Below, piece after piece: positions 1-5,621 of a stretch of 5,621 nt of DNA. The stretch is from Undivivens sp041652635. Its GTDB lineage: Bacteria > Omnitrophota > Gorgyraeia > Gygaellales > Profunditerraquicolaceae. The DNA is taken from contig JBAZGW010000086.1 in NCBI GenBank assembly GCA_041652635.1, positions 1 to 5,621 on the forward strand. Reading direction: 5' to 3'. How positions within the stretch are numbered: position 1 is the stretch's first letter; each line of letters starts with the position of its first letter. Position numbers and translations under genes: made by a program. The notes under the pieces were generated by a model. That model saw nothing but the letters and a program-made list of their open reading frames with translations. It was not told the origin of the DNA and did no database searches.

Positions 1-100
1 CGGGGTCAAGAAGACGCACATAATCGACGCCAGGATCCCGCACGGCCTGCTGCTGGAGATATTTACCGATCAGGGCGTCGGGACGGAGATCAACCATTAA
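1..100 (+). CDS. argB: Acetylglutamate kinase, C-terminal end (partial)
   Basis: This is the 3' end of a gene entering from the left edge; 32 codons (from base 2) and a TAA stop are visible. The peptide contains HIIDARIPHGLLLEIFTDQG followed by VGTEIN. This matches the conserved end of N-acetylglutamate kinase, usually of the form HIIDGR(V/I)PHALLLEIFTDxGIGTxI. The enzyme phosphorylates N-acetylglutamate with ATP, the second step of arginine synthesis, in the cytoplasm. The N-terminal region that would show whether the enzyme is arginine-feedback-sensitive lies outside the window. The stop is 12 bp before the argD start, consistent with an operon. The G-to-A change (IDARIP rather than IDGRIP) is mild. 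The family call is confident despite the short stretch, because motif and neighbours agree. Confidence 0.9.
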   Translation, partial: GVKKTHIIDARIPHGLLLEIFTDQGVGTEINH

Positions 101-112
101 CCATTTTAGAAA

Positions 113-1288
113 ATGAAAAAAGAAGAAATATTCAAAGAATACGAGGAGCATATCCTTCCTACTTACCGGAAGATCCCGCTGGTTTTTGTCAAGGGCAAAG
201 GCAGCCGCCTTTGGGACCTTCATAATAAGGTCTTTCTGGATTTCTTCCCGGGCTGGGGCGTGAATAACCTCGGGCACTGCCATCCTAAAGTAATGTCGGC
301 GGTCAGGGACCAGTCGGCGCGCCTGATCTTCGTGCCTAATTCTTTTTACAATTTGTGCCAGGCCCAGCTTGCCAGGGAACTTTCTTTTTATACTTTTCCG
401 GCATCGTATTTTTTTTGCAACTCCGGGGCTGAAGCTAATGAGGCCGCGATAAAATTCGTCCGGCAGTTCGGGGCGGGCAGGCACGAGATCATAACTTTCG
501 AGAATGCCTTTCACGGCAGGACCATGGGTGCCCTTGCCGCCACCGGCCAGGAGAAATATCAGCGCGGTTTTGGGCCGATGTTGGCCGGTTTCAAGAGTGT
601 GCCGTTCAATGATATCGGGGCGGTGGAGAATGCGGTGGGGCCGAATACCGCGGCCGTGATGCTGGAATTGATACAGGGGGAAGGCGGCATTAATGTGGCG
701 AATAAGGAATTCGTAGTTTCTTTGAGGGAGATCTGCGACCGCAGAAAACTGCTGCTTATCGTGGATGAGGTCCAGACGGGTATCGGCAGGACCGGGAAGA
801 TGTTCTGTTATCAGAATTACGGCGTCGTGCCCGATATACTCACGCTGGCAAAGGCCTTGGGCGGCGGTTTTCCCATCGGGTTAATGGCGGTAAAGAAGGA
901 GTTGTCGGGCGTCCTGGGGCCCGGTATGCACGCCTCTACTTTCGGCGGCGGCCCGGTGATCTGCAAAGCCGCTCTGGCTGTGCTGAGGGCGGTGCGCAGG
1001 GAAAAACTGCTGGAAAACGCGGTAAGTATGGGAGAATATCTGAAGGCGAGATTGACCGTGCTTAAAGATAAATACCCGGTAATAAAAGAAGTGAGGGGGA
1101 TGGGGTTGATGCTGGGTATAGAGCTTTCGGTCCCCGGGGACGCGGTTGTCGCATCCTGCAGGGAGAACGGCCTGCTGATCAATTGCACTCATGAAAATGT
1201 GTTGCGGGTTATGCCGGCTTTGAATGTTACCAGAGGCCAGGTAGGTAAAGCCGCCGGCATACTTGCCCGCGCGTTAGCGCGTCTTTAA
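113..1288 (+). CDS. argD: Acetylornithine aminotransferase (class III, PLP-dependent)
   Basis: The 391-residue product is the usual length for ArgD. It transfers an amino group from glutamate to N-acetylglutamate semialdehyde to give N-acetylornithine. Class III aminotransferase landmarks appear in order: GWGVNNLGHCHP (48-58), the phosphate-binding NSGAEANE (103-110), FHGRT (133-137), ELIQGEGG (185-192), DEVQTGIGRTG (218-228) with the cofactor Asp, the PLP lysine K247 in LAKALGGGFPIG, and HASTFGG (273-279). The usual Asn after TFGG is Gly here (G280). The end LRVMPALNVT (364-373) matches the family's LRxxPPLxxT. The start is the only sensible ATG, 12 bp after argB, but no Shine-Dalgarno sequence precedes it, so re-initiation after argB is likely. 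ArgD enzymes often also accept N-succinyl-L,L-DAP (DapC activity), which is relevant with lysA downstream; that is inference. A role as a different ornithine or GABA aminotransferase is unlikely in this context. Confidence 0.95.
   Translation: MKKEEIFKEYEEHILPTYRKIPLVFVKGKGSRLWDLHNKVFLDFFPGWGVNNLGHCHPKVMSAVRDQSARLIFVPNSFYNLCQAQLARELSFYTFPASYFFCNSGAEANEAAIKFVRQFGAGRHEIITFENAFHGRTMGALAATGQEKYQRGFGPMLAGFKSVPFNDIGAVENAVGPNTAAVMLELIQGEGGINVANKEFVVSLREICDRRKLLLIVDEVQTGIGRTGKMFCYQNYGVVPDILTLAKALGGGFPIGLMAVKKELSGVLGPGMHASTFGGGPVICKAALAVLRAVRREKLLENAVSMGEYLKARLTVLKDKYPVIKEVRGMGLMLGIELSVPGDAVVASCRENGLLINCTHENVLRVMPALNVTRGQVGKAAGILARALARL
1268..1286 (+). terminator. Weak terminator-like hairpin overlapping the argD end
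   Basis: A perfect 5-bp all-GC stem (CGCGC at 1268-1272, GCGCG at 1277-1281) encloses a GTTA loop and is followed by TCTTTAATAAT. It lies over the last codons of argD. The stem is short and the T run poor, so full termination is doubtful. It could reduce read-through or protect an mRNA end, or it may be a by-product of GC-rich codons. Confidence 0.25.
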
Positions 1289-1297
1289 TAATCGGAA

Positions 1298-1317
1298 CGC
1301 AGAATTCCTGCGGTTTT
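1298..1317 (+). terminator. Weak hairpin plus TTTT in the argD-argF spacer
   Basis: In the 52-bp gap, CGCAG (1298-1302) pairs with CTGCG (1308-1312) across an AATTC loop, followed by GTTTT. With the G at 1313 bulged, two more A-T pairs can extend the stem. It resembles a minimal intrinsic terminator or attenuator just upstream of argF, but the stem is only 5-7 bp. It may act with the hairpin 17 bp upstream to tune expression of argF and the genes beyond. This is low-confidence inference. Confidence 0.25.
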
Positions 1318-1325
1318 CGGCAGAC

Positions 1326-1331
1326 AGGGGG
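1326..1331 (+). promoter_or_regulatory. Ribosome binding site of argF, supports GTG start
   Basis: AGGGGG lies 9 bases upstream of the GTG at 1341. No ATG in this frame lies nearby upstream, and the protein from the GTG begins MKKDLISINDLT, aligning with normal OTC N-termini. This decides for GTG as the start codon. Confidence 0.7.
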
Positions 1332-1340
1332 AAACGGACA

Positions 1341-2270
1341 GTGAAAAAGGACCTTATTTCGATAAATGATCTGACGGCGGATGAAATAAAAAGCATATTC
1401 GCGTTGACCGCTAAATTAAAGAAGAACAGTCCCGGATATTCCCGCGCGCTCTCCGGAAAAACCCTTGCGCTGCTTTTTCAGAAACCTTCAAATAGGACCA
1501 GGGTCTCTTTTGAAGTGGGGATCTTTCAGCTCGGAGGCCATTGTATTTATCTCGGACCGGACGAGATAAAGCTGGGAGTGAGAGAGGCTACCAGGGACGT
1601 CGCCAGGACGCTTTCCCGTTATGTGGACGGGATAGTCCTGCGGACTTTCGCGCACAATAATGTGCTGGAAATGGCGGAGTACGCGTCCGTGCCGATCATC
1701 AACGGGCTTTCGGATTTCTCGCATCCCTGTCAGGCGCTGGCGGATATTTACACTGTCATAGAGAAGGGGAAGAATGTCGGGAAGATGAACTTCGTTTATG
1801 TCGGCGACGGCAATAACGTATGCAATTCGCTTATTTTCGCCTGCGCTAAACTCGGGATAAATATGCGGGTGGCGACACCGTCCGGTTATGAACCGGATAA
1901 GAAACTTCTTTCTGAAGCTTCCGAGTTGTCCGCTTCGCGCGGAAGCAGGGTAGAGCTTTTTAAAGACCCGTTTAAGGCCGCAGAGGCCGCGGACGTTATT
2001 TATACGGATGTCTGGGCCAGTATGGGACAGGAGAAAGAGACCGCCAAAAGGAAAAAGGATTTTAAAGGTTTTCAGGTGAACGCCCGTCTTCTCGGCGCGG
2101 CAAAGAAGGATGTCCTCGTGATGCATTGCCTGCCCGCTCACCGGGGCGAAGAGATCACTGATGAAGTGCTTGACGGCAGGCATTCCGTTGTCTTTGACGA
2201 AGCCGAGAACAGGATGCATGTGCAGAAAGCGGTATTGATGAAATTCCTGGGAGCTAAGGGCAGGAATTGA
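1341..2270 (+). CDS. argF: Ornithine carbamoyltransferase
   Basis: The 309-residue product has typical OTC length. It condenses ornithine with carbamoyl phosphate to give citrulline; OTCs normally work as cytoplasmic trimers. Visible motifs are the carbamoyl-phosphate loop FQKPSNRTRVSFE (46-58), where the common STRTR is SNRTR (50-54), and LSRYVDGIVLRTFAH (91-105). These are followed by SHPCQALAD (127-135), VGDGNNVCNS (154-163), the ornithine-side DVWASMGQE (223-231) and the catalytic-Cys motif MHCLPAHRGEE (261-271). DxxxSMG together with HCLP marks an ornithine enzyme rather than aspartate carbamoyltransferase. The retained SMG loop also argues against the N-acetyl- and N-succinylornithine variants, though that distinction is less certain. 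Translation starts at GTG with a good AGGGGG site. It sits 52 bp after argD and 54 bp before argG, in the order of use for the pathway. No carbamoyl-phosphate synthase gene is in view. Confidence 0.95.
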   Translation: MKKDLISINDLTADEIKSIFALTAKLKKNSPGYSRALSGKTLALLFQKPSNRTRVSFEVGIFQLGGHCIYLGPDEIKLGVREATRDVARTLSRYVDGIVLRTFAHNNVLEMAEYASVPIINGLSDFSHPCQALADIYTVIEKGKNVGKMNFVYVGDGNNVCNSLIFACAKLGINMRVATPSGYEPDKKLLSEASELSASRGSRVELFKDPFKAAEAADVIYTDVWASMGQEKETAKRKKDFKGFQVNARLLGAAKKDVLVMHCLPAHRGEEITDEVLDGRHSVVFDEAENRMHVQKAVLMKFLGAKGRN

Positions 2271-2324
2271 TATTCCGGCGGTGTCGAATATGGCGGCCCC
2301 GCTTAATTACAGACGGAGAGCAAA

Positions 2325-3530
2325 ATGAAGAAAGTGGTGTTGGCTTATTCCGGCGGATTGGATACTTCCTGTATCGTCCGTTGGCTGAAGGAAAAAGGTT
2401 ATGAGGTGGTTTGTTTCATCGCCGACCTCGGGCAGGGGTTGGGTAATGGCGAGGACTTTGGTGAAATAGAAAAGAGGGCTCTGGTAGCCGGGGCTTCCCG
2501 CGTCTATATAAAAGACCTGAGAAAAGAGTTCATAGAAGATTTTATAATCCCGGCGCTTAAGGCGGACGCGGTTTACGAAGGGAAATATCTGTTGGCCACC
2601 GCTCTGGGCAGGCCGTTGATCGCGAAATACCTGGTGGATATCGCCCGCAGGGAGAAAGCCACGGCAGTGGCGCACGGCTGTACCGGTAAAGGTAACGACC
2701 AGGTCAGGATAGAAGTTACCGTGGGGATGTTGGATCCCGGCCTGGAGATCATCGCGCCGGTAAGGGACTGGGAATTCAGATCGAGGGAGGAAGAGATAGA
2801 GTATGCCAGAAAATTCGGCATACCGATAGACGTTACCAAGAAAAAACCGTACAGTATCGACAGGAATATCTGGGGGATCAGCATTGAAGCAGGGATCCTG
2901 GAAGACCTGGAGCAGGAACCACCCGAGGACGCCTATATGATCACGCGCAGTCCGGCGGCCGCACCGGCAGTCGCGAAATACATCGAAGTGTCATTTGAGA
3001 AAGGCATTCCTTGCGCTTTGGACGGGGAGAAAATGCCCGCGGACGCGTTGATACAGCGTTTGAACGAGATCGGAGGCGGTCACGGGGTGGGGCGCTGCGA
3101 TATGGTCGAGAACAGGCTTGTGGGGATAAAGTCCCGCGAGATCTACGAGGCCCCCGGAGCCACCATATTGCACCAGGCGCACAAGGAACTGGAATGTCTT
3201 GTATTTGACCGCGAACTGGCGCATTTTAAAGAGGGCATTACGCTTAAATATTCGGAAATGATCTACAACGGTTTGTGGTATTCTCCCTTACGCGAGGCGC
3301 TCGGTAAATTCGTGGATTCCACCCAGGCCACCGTTACCGGCAGCGTGCGGCTCAAGCTTTTTCGCGGTAACTGCCAGGCCGTCGGCCGCAAGTCGCCGTA
3401 CAGTTTGTATGATAAAGAGTTGAGCACTTACGGGCAAGAAGATAAATTCGACCAAAAGCTGGCGGAGGGGTTCATCAAACTTTGGGCTATGCCTTATAAA
3501 GGGGCGAAGAGGCGGGGAAAGACGGGATGA
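2325..3530 (+). CDS. argG: Argininosuccinate synthase
   Basis: The 401-residue product has normal family length. It joins citrulline and aspartate using ATP to form argininosuccinate, AMP and pyrophosphate. The N-type ATP pyrophosphatase P-loop AYSGGLDTS is at 7-15. It is followed by GKYLLATALGRP (86-97), AHGCTGKGNDQVR (116-128), PVRDW (145-149), YSIDRNIWG (176-184), the citrulline-binding region VENRLVGIKSREIYE (261-275) with PGATIL after it, and SPYSLYD (357-363). All main substrate-binding stretches are intact. The ATG is preceded by GGAGAG at 2315-2320, with 6 bases between its GGAG core and the start codon. The C-terminus ends in a basic tail (KGAKRRGKTG), and its TGA stop overlaps the argH start as ATGA, so the two enzymes of consecutive steps are probably made by coupled translation. 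I see no truncation or odd residue at a key site. The call is very secure. Confidence 0.97.
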   Translation: MKKVVLAYSGGLDTSCIVRWLKEKGYEVVCFIADLGQGLGNGEDFGEIEKRALVAGASRVYIKDLRKEFIEDFIIPALKADAVYEGKYLLATALGRPLIAKYLVDIARREKATAVAHGCTGKGNDQVRIEVTVGMLDPGLEIIAPVRDWEFRSREEEIEYARKFGIPIDVTKKKPYSIDRNIWGISIEAGILEDLEQEPPEDAYMITRSPAAAPAVAKYIEVSFEKGIPCALDGEKMPADALIQRLNEIGGGHGVGRCDMVENRLVGIKSREIYEAPGATILHQAHKELECLVFDRELAHFKEGITLKYSEMIYNGLWYSPLREALGKFVDSTQATVTGSVRLKLFRGNCQAVGRKSPYSLYDKELSTYGQEDKFDQKLAEGFIKLWAMPYKGAKRRGKTG

Positions 3531-4951
3531 AAAAAGACAGGCGATCCGGAGGAAGGAAGTTGTGGGGAGGAAGGTTCGGCGGCGGGACCGACGGGGAATT
3601 TTTTGATTTTCAGCGTTCGTTGGATTACGACTTCAAACTGGCGGAGTACGATATTTCTCATTCCCTGATCCACATCGGCGCTTTGCTGGACGCGGGATTA
3701 TTGAGCGGGAAGGAATATTCTTCTTTAAAGAAAGCCTTGCGGAGCCTGTTGAAGCGTGTCCTCAGCGAAGGCCCGGGGTTCATTGTTTCCGCAGGCGCCG
3801 AGGATATCCACAGCTATATCCATGGGCAGGTGGAGAAAGAAGCGGGGGCGGCGGCCATGAAACTGCATACTTTGCGTTCCCGTAACGACCAGGTCGCTTT
3901 CGACGAGAAGTGGTATTGCCTAAAGGAGTGCGCCGGGACCGCCCTGTTGCTGGATTCCCTGATCCTTTCCCTGAAGACGCTTTCGGACAGGCATCGCGGC
4001 AGTTTGTTCTTGGGCTACACGCATACCCGCAGGGCGCAGGTTATAACTTTTGATCTTTATTTGGGGGCTTTCGGTTCTATGTTCAGCCGCGACAGGCAGA
4101 GGCTGGAAGATTACTTCGGCAGGCTGCGCGTTTGTATAGGAGCGGGTGCCCTTGCCGGCACTTCTCTCGGGGAAGGCAGCTACGCTAACGCCTTGCGCGC
4201 GGTAGTATCGGGTAATTCCGGGAAGATAATGCCCGTTGACAACAGCGTGGACCACGTCAGCGACCGCGATTATATAATCGAGTTGCTTTCGATACTTTCC
4301 ATTATTCAAATGCATTTGTCGCGTCTGGCGGAGGATTTTATATTGTATTCGGGCAGTGAATACGCTTTGCTGTGTCTGCCGGACGAATTCTGCACCGGGT
4401 CTTCGCTTATGCCGCATAAAAAGAACCCGGATCTGCTGGAATTGGTGCGCGGTAACACCGGGCGGGTGTACGGAAGCCTGGTCTGGTTGTTGACCTTGAT
4501 GAAAGGGCTCCCGTTGAGCTACAACCGGGATATGCAGTTCGACAAAGAGCCGTTGTTCGGGGCTGTGGAGAATTTGAAAAGCGAATTATCGCTTCTTTGC
4601 CGTTTCCTGCCTCTGGTAAAAGTCAACAAGCAGGCGGTGGAGGCCGCTTTGTCCGATAAGACATTCTACGCCACGGAGTTGGCCGAATGGCTGGTGCGGG
4701 AGAAGAAACTGCCTTTCAAGACCGCCCACGAGACTGTCGGCGCGTTGATACTCGCGGCTGAGAGTTCCGCCAAAGGCATCGACGGCCTGAAAGAAGAAGA
4801 ATTAAGGCGTATACACCCGGCGTTGAACCGGGCTGTAGTCGGGCGGGTGATGAACCCGGTTTACGCCACGGGCGCCGGGAAACCCGCGTCAGGGAATAAG
4901 AAGAACGGTAGAAAGCCGGCCGGATTCAGGCTGCCGTCCGTCCGTATTTAA
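3527..4951 (+). CDS. argH: Argininosuccinate lyase, divergent
   Basis: The 474-residue product belongs to the aspartase/fumarase superfamily and should cleave argininosuccinate to arginine and fumarate, normally as a homotetramer. Family landmarks are LWGGRF (12-17), AEDIH (91-95), RSRNDQV (117-123), GYTH (163-166, catalytic-region Thr-His), GAGALAGTS (205-213), VSDRD (244-248), the signature GSSLMPHKKNPD (291-302) with the serine loop, and GLPLSYNRDMQ (327-337). Several spots differ from the usual pattern: HTLRSRND for HT(G/A)RSRND, THTRRAQV for THLQRAQP, GEGSY (215-219) where a Pro-x-Asp-Arg normally follows GT, and PHKKN for PQKKN. The serine loop, the Lys-Asn pair, Tyr332, Gln337 and Lys340 are kept, so activity is still likely. 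After NPVYA (443-447) the tail is Gly/Lys-rich and lacks the family's usual GGT-type ending; see findings on a possible frameshift. The ATG overlaps the argG stop, and GGGGA at 3514-3518 can serve as ribosome site. Confidence 0.92.
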   Translation: MKKDRRSGGRKLWGGRFGGGTDGEFFDFQRSLDYDFKLAEYDISHSLIHIGALLDAGLLSGKEYSSLKKALRSLLKRVLSEGPGFIVSAGAEDIHSYIHGQVEKEAGAAAMKLHTLRSRNDQVAFDEKWYCLKECAGTALLLDSLILSLKTLSDRHRGSLFLGYTHTRRAQVITFDLYLGAFGSMFSRDRQRLEDYFGRLRVCIGAGALAGTSLGEGSYANALRAVVSGNSGKIMPVDNSVDHVSDRDYIIELLSILSIIQMHLSRLAEDFILYSGSEYALLCLPDEFCTGSSLMPHKKNPDLLELVRGNTGRVYGSLVWLLTLMKGLPLSYNRDMQFDKEPLFGAVENLKSELSLLCRFLPLVKVNKQAVEAALSDKTFYATELAEWLVREKKLPFKTAHETVGALILAAESSAKGIDGLKEEELRRIHPALNRAVVGRVMNPVYATGAGKPASGNKKNGRKPAGFRLPSVRI

Positions 4952-4971
4952 ATCTTAATAATTATGAACAA

Positions 4972-4976
4972 GAGGG
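4972..4976 (+). promoter_or_regulatory. Ribosome binding site of lysA
   Basis: GAGGG lies 6 bases before the ATG at 4983, in the 31-bp A/T-rich gap after argH. It favours this ATG over the out-of-frame ATG at 4964 and the in-frame internal ATG at codon 16. The resulting N-terminus also fits the family. Confidence 0.7.
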
Positions 4977-4982
4977 ACGGAA

Positions 4983-5621
4983 ATGCATGATTTTATCCGC
5001 AAAGGCGGAAAATTATATTGCGAAGGAATGGATCTTAACAGGGTTGCCGAGCGGTTCGGCACTCCGCTTTATGTCTACAGTTATAATACTTTAACAGATC
5101 ACTTTCTGAAACTCCGGGAAGCCTTCCGGGAAATAGCCCCTTTGATCTGTTATTCGGTCAAGGCCAATTCCAACCTGAGCATATTGAAGATTCTCGTGGA
5201 ACAGGGGGCGGGGCTGGATATAGTTTCCGGAGGGGAACTCTTCCGGGCCTTGAAAAGCGGCTGTCCGCCGGAGAGGATAGTTTACGCCTCGGTGGGCAAG
5301 ACGGACAGGGAAATAGAGGAGGCCGTCAGTAAGAAGATACTGTTTTTTAACGTGGAGTCGGAACCGGAATTGGCAAGGATAAATCTTATCGCCGGCAGGT
5401 ACTCCCGGAGGGTAAAGATCGCTCTGCGTATTAACCCCGACGTGGAAGCGAAGACGCATAAATTCATTACTACCGGAAAGATCACCAATAAATTCGGCGT
5501 AGACCTGAATACCGCCGGGCGCGTAATACGATCAAGGAATAAATACCGGTCGCTGGATATCTGCGGCCTGCATATGCACATAGGTTCGCAGATAACCGAA
5601 GGCGGGCCTTTCCTTGCGGCC
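4983..5621 (+). CDS. lysA: Diaminopimelate decarboxylase, N-terminal half (partial)
   Basis: An open frame of 213 codons runs off the right edge without a stop; full-length LysA is about 410-420 residues, so roughly half is seen. The enzyme removes CO2 from meso-2,6-diaminopimelate to give L-lysine. It is a PLP-dependent fold-type III (alanine-racemase-like barrel) decarboxylase. Visible motifs are FGTPLYVYS (25-33), the PLP lysine K60 in CYSVKANSN (57-64 region), GAGLDIVSGGEL (76-87), VGKTDREI (104-111), ALRINPDVEAKTH (147-159), TGKITNKFG (164-172) and GLHMHIGSQ (195-203). The protein begins MHDFIRKGGKLYCEG, matching typical LysA N-termini. The Ser-Gly-Gly-Glu and HIGSQ patterns fit LysA rather than ornithine or arginine decarboxylase. 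It follows argH by 31 bp on the same strand. Further lysine genes (dapA, dapB, dapF or dapL) often follow in related clusters, but none is visible here. Confidence 0.95.
   Translation, partial: MHDFIRKGGKLYCEGMDLNRVAERFGTPLYVYSYNTLTDHFLKLREAFREIAPLICYSVKANSNLSILKILVEQGAGLDIVSGGELFRALKSGCPPERIVYASVGKTDREIEEAVSKKILFFNVESEPELARINLIAGRYSRRVKIALRINPDVEAKTHKFITTGKITNKFGVDLNTAGRVIRSRNKYRSLDICGLHMHIGSQITEGGPFLAA

Noticed and set aside
1488..2219. A 243-codon open frame on the - strand across argF
   Set aside because: It lies wholly antisense to a clearly functional OTC gene, shows no recognisable domain, and has composition expected from the complement of argF codons. It is a shadow frame.
2293..2302. 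GC-rich inverted repeat in the argF-argG gap
   Set aside because: Only 3 bp can pair with a usable loop and no T run follows, so it is not a credible terminator.
2850..2876. YSIDRNIWG in ArgG instead of YSIDENLWG
   Set aside because: This position varies among ordinary argininosuccinate synthases and the surrounding motif is intact, so it is not unusual.
3920..4417. A 165-codon open frame on the - strand inside argH
   Set aside because: Fully antisense to conserved ArgH motifs, with no family resemblance and no ribosome site I could support.
4964..4990. An eight-codon ORF (ATG at 4964) ending inside the lysA start region, as a possible leader peptide
   Set aside because: No ribosome site before it, no run of Lys or Arg codons, and no attenuator hairpin following. 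It arises by chance from the lysA ribosome-site region.
5091..5581. Two overlapping - strand frames in the lysA region
   Set aside because: The + strand encodes unmistakable LysA motifs across the same bases even though its frame runs off the edge; the antisense frames are incidental.

Overview
This window lies inside a single, tightly packed, co-directional biosynthetic operon on the + strand. The order is argB (last 32 codons), argD, argF, argG, argH and lysA (first 213 codons). Every long + strand reading frame of real quality is a recognisable amino-acid biosynthesis enzyme. There is no RNA gene, CRISPR array, insertion sequence or other mobile element, and no gap between genes exceeds 55 bp.

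Layout: 1-100 is the C-terminus of acetylglutamate kinase. 113-1288 is acetylornithine aminotransferase. 1341-2270 is ornithine carbamoyltransferase (GTG start). 2325-3530 is argininosuccinate synthase. 3527-4951 is argininosuccinate lyase, coupled to argG by an ATGA overlap. 4983 to the right edge is diaminopimelate decarboxylase, cut off by the window. The spacers are 12, 52, 54, -4 and 31 bp, so transcription as one unit from a promoter to the left of the window is the simplest reading. Two small GC hairpins followed by short T runs sit at the end of argD and just after it. They are the only candidate regulatory structures I see, and they are weak.

Together the genes cover most of arginine synthesis. 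ArgB phosphorylates N-acetylglutamate, and after reduction by ArgC (not in view) ArgD makes N-acetylornithine. A deacetylating step (ArgJ or ArgE, not in view) gives ornithine. ArgF, ArgG and ArgH then convert ornithine through citrulline and argininosuccinate to arginine. lysA opens the next section, the last step of lysine synthesis from meso-diaminopimelate. ArgD-family enzymes can also serve the succinyl-DAP branch of lysine synthesis, so the two halves of the cluster may share an enzyme.

Organism: a bacterium with roughly balanced GC content, frequent AGG arginine codons and AGGGG/GGAG-type ribosome binding sites. The order argB-D-F-G-H-lysA is known from Deltaproteobacteria such as Geobacter and, as I recall, from candidate phyla such as Omnitrophota. 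I cannot assign it further from sequence alone; an uncultured, metagenome-derived lineage is a guess.

I found no previously undescribed system. The points most worth a second look are in argH. Several of its normally conserved active-site segments differ from the family pattern, and its C-terminal tail lacks the usual family ending. A similar ending can be glimpsed in the +1 frame of the same DNA, which raises the possibility of a frameshift or assembly error.
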